Part shown: positions 6,592 to 11,566 of the stretch, piece by piece
How the letters are laid out: each line of letters opens with the position of its first letter
How positions within the stretch are numbered: position 1 is the stretch's first letter
Assembly (NCBI GenBank): GCA_021807225.1
Contig: JAKAPI010000017.1
Coordinates: 1 to 11,566 of the forward strand
Direction of reading: 5' to 3'
Length of the DNA: 11,566 bases
Source: an archaeon
Lineage (GTDB): Archaea; Thermoproteota; Nitrososphaeria; Nitrososphaerales; UBA183
Made by a program: the position numbers and the translations under genes
Notes under the pieces: model-generated
What the model saw: only the letters and a program-made list of their open reading frames with translations
Database searches by the model: none
What the model was told of the DNA's origin: nothing

Positions 6592-6817
6592 GCCTTCGCG
6601 CCCCTCCGGGCCTCTAGTTCACACGCTGCGGAGGCGTCTGCCAGGGACGTAAGCCGCCTTCGCAGTAGATGCTCCTGCTCCAGGTATTCCGGGGTCGCCC
6701 CTCGCATCAACTCGCTCCCTCAATATTCCCCATATTAACGCAACCATCTCCCTTGGCTTGCCTGCCGTCGGTCCTCGATTGAAACCCTTATGACGGCATG
6801 AGAGGGGCAGCGCTGGT
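6592..6817. promoter_or_regulatory. Divergent intergenic region for both glycan operons
   Basis: Two operons point away from this 226-bp stretch. The only A/T-rich block is at 6721-6738 and contains the perfect dyad AATAT-tCCCC-ATATT (6722-6736). It could act as a TATA element in either direction or as an operator shared by both. Toward the minus side it would leave a leader of about 100 nt ending in the GGAGGGG ribosome site at 6601-6607. A second weak TATA-like stretch (AAACCCTTATG, 6783-6793) lies about 29 nt before the GTG at 6818 and could give a nearly leaderless plus-strand mRNA. No convincing gene lies here. Confidence 0.45.
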
Positions 6818-7960
6818 GTGTCCCACATCCCCCAAGGAGGCTACAAGATTCCGGTCTGCAGGCCCAAGCTGGGGGAGAGCGAATACAGGGTCGTCAACCA
6901 GTGCCTGAAGGACGGATGGGTGAGTGGCATCAGTCCCTACGTCGAGAGGTTCGAGGCCGACTTCGCCAAGTTCTGCGGCGCCAAATACGGGGTTGCCTGC
7001 AACAGCGGGACCACGGCCCTGCAGCTGGCACTCGCCACCCTGGGCATCGGCGAAGGTGATGAAGTCATCATCCCCACGTTCACCATGATAGCGACCCCCA
7101 ACGCGGTCACCTATACCGGGGCTAAGCCAGTCCTAGTAGACGCCGAGGACAGGACTTGGAACATAGATGTCGATAAGATTCGCGCCGCGGTCACATCAAA
7201 GACCAAGGCGATAATGCCAGTGCACACCTACGGCCACCCGGCCGACATGGGCCCCATCACGGAACTTGCCGAGGAGCGAGGCATCTTCGTGGTCGAGGAC
7301 GCGGCCGAGTCTCATGGCGCAGAGTACAGGGGGCGGAGGACAGGGGGGTTGTCTGACATAGGTTGCTTCAGCTTCTATGCGAACAAGATCATCACGACAG
7401 GGGAGGGGGGGATGCTCGTCACCAACAGCGAGGAGTACGCGGAAAAGGCGAAGTGGCTCCGCGCCCACGCCTTTGGAAGGGAGGGGAAGCACTTCTACCA
7501 CGAAGCCCTAGGGTTCGGTTACCGCCTTTCAGGGCTCCAGGCGGCGCTGGGCCTGGGACAGATGGAGCACATCGACGAGTTCGTCGCGGTCCGCCGGAGA
7601 AACGCATCCCTCTACAACTCCTTCCTGAAGGAGCTTGGAGGGAAGGTGTCGCTCCCCCCCGAGGCCCCTTGGGCTAAGAACATCTACTGGATGTACTCCA
7701 TCTTGGTCGAGGACTCCTTTGGGATTTCTAGGCAGGGGCTGATGGACAGGCTGGAGAGGGACGGGGTTGAGACAAGGACATTCTTCTACCCGGTGCACGC
7801 ACAGCCAATCTATGCCAACCTCGGGATCCCCGGCGCTTATCCCGTGGCAGACGCCATCTCTAGGAAGGGGATGAACCTCCCTTCTGGGAACGACCTGACG
7901 GAAGACGAGGTCGAGTTCGTATGCGAGCGGATAAAGGCCTGCGCCAAGGGCTCGCAATGA
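6818..7960 (+). CDS. per: PLP-dependent sugar aminotransferase, DegT/DnrJ/EryC1/StrS family, GDP-perosamine synthase-like
   Basis: 380 aa, full length. Family signatures in order: IPVCRPKLGESE at the N-terminus, CNSGTTALQLAL (61-72) binding the PLP phosphate, DEVIIPTFTMIATPNAV (81-97), VVEDAAESHGAEY with the PLP-ring Asp161, FSFYANKIITTGEGGM with the Schiff-base Lys190, and ETRTFFYPVHAQPIY near the C-terminus. Lys190 is retained, so this is an aminotransferase, not the His-substituted ColD-type 3-dehydratase. The FYANKIITTGEGG and FYPVHAQPIY stretches are closest to what I know of GDP-perosamine synthases, which aminate GDP-4-keto-6-deoxymannose at C4 using glutamate. The GMD gene that makes this substrate begins 53 bp downstream, supporting that reading. 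GTG is the only usable start: a TGA is in frame upstream with no other start between. A C3-aminotransferase on a related 4-keto or 3-keto sugar remains possible. Confidence 0.85.
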   Translation: MSHIPQGGYKIPVCRPKLGESEYRVVNQCLKDGWVSGISPYVERFEADFAKFCGAKYGVACNSGTTALQLALATLGIGEGDEVIIPTFTMIATPNAVTYTGAKPVLVDAEDRTWNIDVDKIRAAVTSKTKAIMPVHTYGHPADMGPITELAEERGIFVVEDAAESHGAEYRGRRTGGLSDIGCFSFYANKIITTGEGGMLVTNSEEYAEKAKWLRAHAFGREGKHFYHEALGFGYRLSGLQAALGLGQMEHIDEFVAVRRRNASLYNSFLKELGGKVSLPPEAPWAKNIYWMYSILVEDSFGISRQGLMDRLERDGVETRTFFYPVHAQPIYANLGIPGAYPVADAISRKGMNLPSGNDLTEDEVEFVCERIKACAKGSQ

Positions 7961-8013
7961 GCAGAGCACATCCGCCTTCGCCACGGGTGGGAGCCCGGGG
8001 GCCGGCCTAGGGC

Positions 8014-9135
8014 TTGGTTTCCAAGGGGAAGGTAGCGCTCGTCACGGGGGTGACGGGCCAGGACGGTTCGTACCTCGCCGAGTTCCTACTGTCAAAAGGA
8101 TATCGCGTCTGGGGGCTCCTGAGGAGGTCCAGTTCATTTAACACCGCGAGGATAGACGGGCTCATAGCCGATTCGACGGCAAAGTTCGACATGTGGAGGG
8201 CCGATCTCACCGATCAGTCTTCACTCATCCAGATTCTTCACGAGACGAAGCCTGACGAGATCTACAACCTCGGTGCCCAGACGCACGTCAAGGTCAGTTT
8301 CGAAATCCCTACCTACACCTTCGACACCGACGCGACTGGTACCCTCAGGCTCCTGGAGGCGGTCAGGGCGCTGGGCCTCGACTCGAAGATATATCAGGCG
8401 AGCAGCAGCGAGATGTTCGGCTCATCCCCGCCCCCGCAGAACGAGTCAACTCCCTTCTCGCCCCGCAGCCCCTACGCCGTGGCCAAGGTGGCCGCCTATC
8501 AGCTCTGCGTGAACTACAGGGAGGCCTATGGGATGTGGATCGCCAACGGCATCCTCTTCAACCACGAGAGCCCGCGGCGGGGGGAGACGTTCGTGACCAG
8601 GAAGATCTCGAGGGCAGTGGCGCGCATCGCCCTTGGCGTCCAGCGGAACATCGTTCTGGGGAACATCGATGCGAGACGTGACTGGGGGTACGCCCCCGAG
8701 TATGTTCAGGTAATGTGGAGGATGCTCCAACAGAAGGAACCAGACGACTATGTCGTCGCCACAGGAGAGGCACACACGGTGAGGGAATTCGCCGAGAGGG
8801 CCTTCAAAGAAGTGGGTGTCGCCCTAAAGTGGGAGGGGGACGGCCACGAGACGAGGGGAATCGTCGAGTCGGTGAATGGCTCTGAGTTCAAGGAGCACAT
8901 GAAGGTGGGGCGCGGGGACAGCGTCGTTGTCACTTCGAAGGAATACTTCAGGCCCACGGAGGCCGACTACCTGATGGGGGACAGCCGAAAAGCTAGGTCG
9001 AAGCTAGGGTGGCAGCCAAAGGTTGGCTTCGAGGATCTGGTGAAACTGATGGTAAGGGCCGACCTCAAGGGCACATTTCTGCTTCTCGAAGGTACGAGGA
9101 AGCACAAGGAAGAGTGGCGCGAGTTCGTGGGATGA
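8014..9135 (+). CDS. gmd: GDP-mannose 4,6-dehydratase
   Basis: 373 aa, the normal length. An extended short-chain dehydrogenase that converts GDP-mannose to GDP-4-keto-6-deoxymannose using bound NADP. The cofactor site is GVTGQDGSYLAEFLL (Gly 12, 15, 18), followed by WGLLRRSS. The catalytic set is complete: Ser131 and Glu133 in ASSSEMFG, Tyr154 and Lys158 in SPYAVAK. YNLGAQTHV, NHESPRRGETFVTRK (GDP-mannose binding and the tetramer loop) and RDWGYAPEYV are all GMD hallmarks. The start must be TTG: a TAG stop lies two codons upstream and the conserved beta strand begins within six residues. The aminotransferase gene is immediately upstream, and together they form a two-step route to GDP-perosamine. 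Its 3' end converges with the GMD-like paralogue, 18 bp away on the other strand. Confidence 0.93.
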   Translation: MVSKGKVALVTGVTGQDGSYLAEFLLSKGYRVWGLLRRSSSFNTARIDGLIADSTAKFDMWRADLTDQSSLIQILHETKPDEIYNLGAQTHVKVSFEIPTYTFDTDATGTLRLLEAVRALGLDSKIYQASSSEMFGSSPPPQNESTPFSPRSPYAVAKVAAYQLCVNYREAYGMWIANGILFNHESPRRGETFVTRKISRAVARIALGVQRNIVLGNIDARRDWGYAPEYVQVMWRMLQQKEPDDYVVATGEAHTVREFAERAFKEVGVALKWEGDGHETRGIVESVNGSEFKEHMKVGRGDSVVVTSKEYFRPTEADYLMGDSRKARSKLGWQPKVGFEDLVKLMVRADLKGTFLLLEGTRKHKEEWREFVG

Positions 9136-9153
9136 GAAGGCAGGTGCCAGGCC

Positions 9154-10167
9154 TCAGCCCCGATTCCTTGCCGGGCCGATGCTCTTCACGTCTGACTCCA
9201 CCATCAACCGCGCAAGGTCCCTGAATCCCACCATCGGGTGGAACCCGAAAGCCTTCTTCGCCTTCGATGTGTCTCCGACGAGCAGTCCCGTGGACGCCGG
9301 CCTTAGCAGGGCCTTGTCAATGAAGAGATGGTCTTCGAACTTGAGCCCGACTGCAGAGAACGCCTCCGTGGCGAACTCGCGCACCGACCCGGTCGTCCCG
9401 TTGGCTATCACGAAGTCGTCCGCAACTGGGAGCTGAAGGATGTTCCAAGCCGCCTCCATGTACTCCTTCGCGTACCCCCAGTCAATCTTGATGTCTATGT
9501 CTCCCAGGCTTATCTTGCTCTGGAGTCCGGCGGCTATCTTGGCAGCCGCCCTAGTAATCTTCCTCGTCACGTACTCCTCGTTCCTACGGGGGGACTCGTG
9601 GTTGTATAGTATCCCATTGGCCGCGAACATCCCGTAAGCCTCCCTGTAGTGTCGCGTGATGAGGAGGGCCATGACCTTGGCGCAAGCGTAGGGGCTCTGC
9701 GGGTTGAACGCCGTGGTCTCCTTCTGGGGAACCTCCACAGGTTTGCCGAAGATGTTGGAACTGGACGGCTGGAAGAACCGCGTGTCCTTGTCTGCCTGGC
9801 GGAGTGCCTCAAGAACCCTCCCGACCGCCGCCCCGGTTATGTCGTAGGAATAGCTTGGGGTGGCGTAGCTCCAGGACACGTGGTCCTGGTCTGCCTCGTT
9901 GTAAAGCTCGTCTGGTGCCACTTCCTTGATCACGGAATAGATTGAGGTGACATCAGCCAGGTCCCCCTTGTGGGTGAAGAACCTCTTGCCCGCGACCTCC
10001 TCTGTCAAGAGATGGTCGATATTCTTCGTGTTGCCCGTGGCGGACCGGCGGAGTAACCCGTGCACCTCGTACCCCCTGGACAGTAGTATCTCGGCCAGGT
10101 AGGAGCCGTCTTGCCCCCCGACGCCCAGTACCAGGGCCCTCTTCCCGTTGCTTGCAGGAAGCTCCAA
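9154..10167 (-). CDS. GDP-mannose 4,6-dehydratase-like SDR with catalytic Glu replaced by Asn
   Basis: 337 aa. Clearly a GMD relative: LGVGGQDGSYLAEILLSRGY at the cofactor site, NHESPRRNEEYVTRK, IDWGYAKEYME, and SPYACAK with Tyr160 and Lys164. It departs at key points. The catalytic segment is PSSSNIFG, so the Glu that acts as base in C5 deprotonation/C6 dehydration is Asn138 (codon 9754-9756). The family NLxAQSHV motif is NEADQDHV. It is about 35 residues shorter than the window's other GMD, mostly before the final helices. It may have lost dehydratase activity and act as a GDP-sugar reductase, epimerase or oxidoreductase, or as a partner subunit. The TTG start is ten bases after the Nudix gene stop with no clear Shine-Dalgarno, suggesting translational coupling. 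Confidence 0.85.
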   Translation of the reverse strand: MELPASNGKRALVLGVGGQDGSYLAEILLSRGYEVHGLLRRSATGNTKNIDHLLTEEVAGKRFFTHKGDLADVTSIYSVIKEVAPDELYNEADQDHVSWSYATPSYSYDITGAAVGRVLEALRQADKDTRFFQPSSSNIFGKPVEVPQKETTAFNPQSPYACAKVMALLITRHYREAYGMFAANGILYNHESPRRNEEYVTRKITRAAAKIAAGLQSKISLGDIDIKIDWGYAKEYMEAAWNILQLPVADDFVIANGTTGSVREFATEAFSAVGLKFEDHLFIDKALLRPASTGLLVGDTSKAKKAFGFHPMVGFRDLARLMVESDVKSIGPARNRG

Positions 10168-10177
10168 ATTGAACCGG

Positions 10178-10582
10178 TCACCGGCCGAAGCGTGTCATCT
10201 TAAAGTCGTCGGGGAGATGAGGGGAGATTTTCCACGCTGAGCTCTGGGAGTCCAGACGGACGCCGAGGCCCCTGGGTCTAGCTTGGACGACCACGCTGAC
10301 TGTGTGGCTCCCAGCCTTGTGCCCCATCTTGTAGAAGTGCTCGTAGAACCCGAGTGCCCCCTGAATCTCTATCTCAAGTCCGAGCTCTTCCTTCGCCTTC
10401 CTCCTCGCGGCCTCAGATACGCTCTCTCCTCGAAGGACTCGGCCTCCTGGGACCCACCACCTTCCTTTGGCAGGGGCCCTCAGCCTCTTCACCAGGATGT
10501 ACCCGCCGGGGGCCCTGAGTGCGAGGTCGACGCAGAGTATGGGCATGAGCCCAAGGGTCTCGGAGTACTTCTCCGACGACAA
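10178..10582 (-). CDS. gmm: Nudix hydrolase resembling GDP-mannose mannosyl hydrolase (Gmm/WcaH)
   Basis: 134 aa from a TTG at 10582, shorter than the about 160 aa of E. coli Gmm. PAKGRWWVPGGRVLRGE and RRKAKEELGLEI match the altered Nudix box of Gmm (PAQGYWFVPGGRV, RLTMAELGL), where the normal REUxEE pattern is modified. GFYEHFY matches the WQHFY stretch. By alignment from memory, Gmm residues Asp22, Arg37, Arg52, Arg65, Glu70 and Gln123 correspond to Asp19, Arg33, Arg48, Arg61, Glu66 and Gln113. The Gmm general-base His124 appears to be Ser114. Gmm hydrolyses GDP-mannose or GDP-glucose to GDP and free sugar and is often encoded beside gmd genes, as here. The frame is open further upstream into the methyltransferase gene; TTG 10582 is chosen because it gives the family N-terminus and no overlap, with a weak GAGAGGG just before it. 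Met13 is a fallback. Confidence 0.75.
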   Translation of the reverse strand: MSSEKYSETLGLMPILCVDLALRAPGGYILVKRLRAPAKGRWWVPGGRVLRGESVSEAARRKAKEELGLEIEIQGALGFYEHFYKMGHKAGSHTVSVVVQARPRGLGVRLDSQSSAWKISPHLPDDFKMTRFGR

Positions 10583-10644
10583 GAGCCCTCTCTGCCCGGT
10601 CCCTTCAACCGTCCCCTTGCCGTGCCTTTTCGCGCTGCGGTCGC

Positions 10645-11566
10645 TCAGGGAGGACCCACGACCTTCGTCGTCGGGAAGGGGACGATGAATCTCCCTCCGC
10701 GCTCCAGCCACGCCTCCTCCCTGGCCTGGAACGCCTTCCAGAACGCCCAAGGAAGTACTAGCATGACGTCCGCCTTCTCCCTCACCTTCGCCTCGCCTGT
10801 GATTGGTATCCACGTCCCCACTGTGACCTTCCCCCACTTTCTCCTGTCCTTGTCCGCCACTCCGCGTACCAAGTCCTTGCCGAGACCGTAGTACTGGAGT
10901 ATGGTGTTCCCCTTGGTCGACGCCCCGTAGGCGTAAACCTTCTTCCCCTTCCTGACTTCGTCCTTCACAAGCTTCACACACTCGCGCCTGTTGGAATCGA
11001 TGCGGTCGTGGAAAGCGAGCACGTCCTCTTTCGAGCATCTCTCCGATACTCCTATGCTCCCCTTCTCGAGGTGCCTGGCGAAGACCCTGTAGCTCCCCCC
11101 ATTGATGTCGTTCTCTTCGACCTTGAATATCTCGAGCCCATTGGACTCGAACAGGTGCCTGAGGGAGCGGTAGGAGTAATATTCGAGGTGTTCGTGGCAG
11201 ATGTTCCCGAGGTCGTTCTTCTCAAGCATCGACTTCAGACACATGAGCTGTGCCACGAAGACCCCGTCGGGCGCGAGCACTTTCGATACGTCCGCGATGA
11301 ACTGGTTCGGCTCATCCATGTCATAGAACATCCCGATGGCCGTGACCACCTTCGCCTTCTTCTCCCCCATGATCTCCTCCCAAGCCTTTTCACTCCAGAA
11401 ATCTCCGATGACTTCTTGCGTCACTTTCTTCAGGTGTGGGAGGAGGTTGCGCGCAGGCTCGCACCCCACTCGCACTAGTTTCTCGGGATAGTTCTTCAGG
11501 AGGGACCCGTCGTTGGCTCCGATGTCCAGGACCGCGTCTCCCTCGCGGAGGTCCACCACGCCTTGC
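10645..11566 (-). CDS. SAM-dependent sugar C-methyltransferase, C-terminal about 300 residues (5' end outside window)
   Basis: The frame is open to the right edge and ends with a stop at 10645, so the N-terminus is missing. Visible order: SAM motif I AVLDIGANDGSLLKNY, FVAQLMCLKSML, then NICHEHLEYYSYRSLRHLFESNGL, the His-Glu-His-containing signature of the C-methyltransferase family that includes sugar 3-C-methyltransferases. NGGSYRVFAR, the C-terminal YGASTKGNTILQYY domain, and LPWAFWKAF with GGRFIVPFPT follow. Full-length members are about 400 aa, with an N-terminal four-Cys zinc domain that would lie just outside. They methylate a carbon next to a keto group on nucleotide sugars to give branched-chain deoxysugars. 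The GMD product here, a GDP-4-keto sugar, is a plausible substrate after further oxidation or epimerisation. It lies 62 bp upstream of the Nudix gene and is probably co-transcribed with it. Confidence 0.85.
   Translation of the reverse strand, partial: QGVVDLREGDAVLDIGANDGSLLKNYPEKLVRVGCEPARNLLPHLKKVTQEVIGDFWSEKAWEEIMGEKKAKVVTAIGMFYDMDEPNQFIADVSKVLAPDGVFVAQLMCLKSMLEKNDLGNICHEHLEYYSYRSLRHLFESNGLEIFKVEENDINGGSYRVFARHLEKGSIGVSERCSKEDVLAFHDRIDSNRRECVKLVKDEVRKGKKVYAYGASTKGNTILQYYGLGKDLVRGVADKDRRKWGKVTVGTWIPITGEAKVREKADVMLVLPWAFWKAFQAREEAWLERGGRFIVPFPTTKVVGPP

Noticed and set aside
6619..6828. 69-codon minus-strand frame upstream of the GT-C-like gene
   Set aside because: It spans the divergent promoter region including the A/T dyad and has no conserved look; more likely leader and promoter DNA.
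9136..9153. Bidirectional terminator between the convergent gmd genes
   Set aside because: The gap is only 18 bp and shows neither a stem-loop nor a T-rich tract on either strand.
10283..10891. 202-codon plus-strand open frame
   Set aside because: It is antisense to the Nudix and methyltransferase genes, Pro/Ser/Leu-rich, with no motif; a shadow of GC-rich coding DNA.
10583..11038. N-terminal extension of the Nudix frame to 286 residues
   Set aside because: The extra residues lie mostly inside the methyltransferase gene in another frame and have low-complexity Arg/Gly/Glu-rich content. The family N-terminus fits the TTG at 10582.
11008..11478. 156-codon plus-strand open frame rich in Val, Glu and Leu
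   Set aside because: It is the exact antisense of the well-supported methyltransferase domain.
1..11566. CRISPR array or intact mobile element
   Set aside because: I saw no regularly spaced repeats, no transposase or integrase frame, and no matching long terminal repeats. The only mobile-type signals are the intein segment and the 519-539 hairpin.

Overview
The window looks like GC-rich archaeal DNA. The evidence is the start of the gamma subunit of translation initiation factor 2 (aIF2-gamma, an archaeal/eukaryotic protein), a TATA box about 27 nt before a TTG start that implies a leaderless mRNA, and purine-rich Shine-Dalgarno sequences before several other genes. Seven of the nine visible start codons are not ATG. 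A Thermoproteota/Nitrososphaeria-like or Thermoplasmata-like genome would fit, but the window does not settle the phylum.

Left edge (1-235, minus): the first 34 residues of aIF2-gamma, ending exactly at the P-loop GHVDHGK. The frame then continues into a Cys-initiated sequence that reads as the start of an intein and runs off the window. Positions 236-610 hold no gene I can support. They contain the aIF2-gamma promoter, two small inverted repeats, and a hairpin resembling the ends of IS200/IS605 (TnpB) elements.

Middle left (611-6591, minus): a tight four-gene unit, transcribed right to left. It encodes a large polytopic GT-C-like membrane protein, a sulfatase/alkaline-phosphatase-superfamily enzyme, a GT4 glycosyltransferase, and a GT2 polyprenyl-phosphate-sugar synthase-like enzyme with four C-terminal membrane segments. 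A 226-bp divergent region (6592-6817) separates it from the plus-strand genes.

Middle right and right edge: a plus-strand pair encodes a PLP-dependent sugar aminotransferase (closest to GDP-perosamine synthase) and a GDP-mannose 4,6-dehydratase with complete catalytic residues. Converging on it from the right are three minus-strand genes: a second GMD-like protein whose catalytic Glu is Asn, a small Nudix enzyme resembling GDP-mannose mannosyl hydrolase (Gmm), and a sugar C-methyltransferase cut by the right edge.

Together these form a cell-surface glycan locus. GMD plus the aminotransferase would convert GDP-mannose to GDP-4-amino-4,6-dideoxymannose (GDP-perosamine). The Gmm-like enzyme acts on the same nucleotide-sugar pool. 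The GMD-like paralogue and C-methyltransferase suggest a further, possibly branched-chain, deoxysugar. The GT2, GT4, GT-C-like and phosphatase-fold proteins would assemble and modify a lipid-linked or protein-linked glycan. The most unusual features are the split P-loop of aIF2-gamma, the Glu-to-Asn GMD paralogue and the Gmm-like enzyme with an altered base residue.
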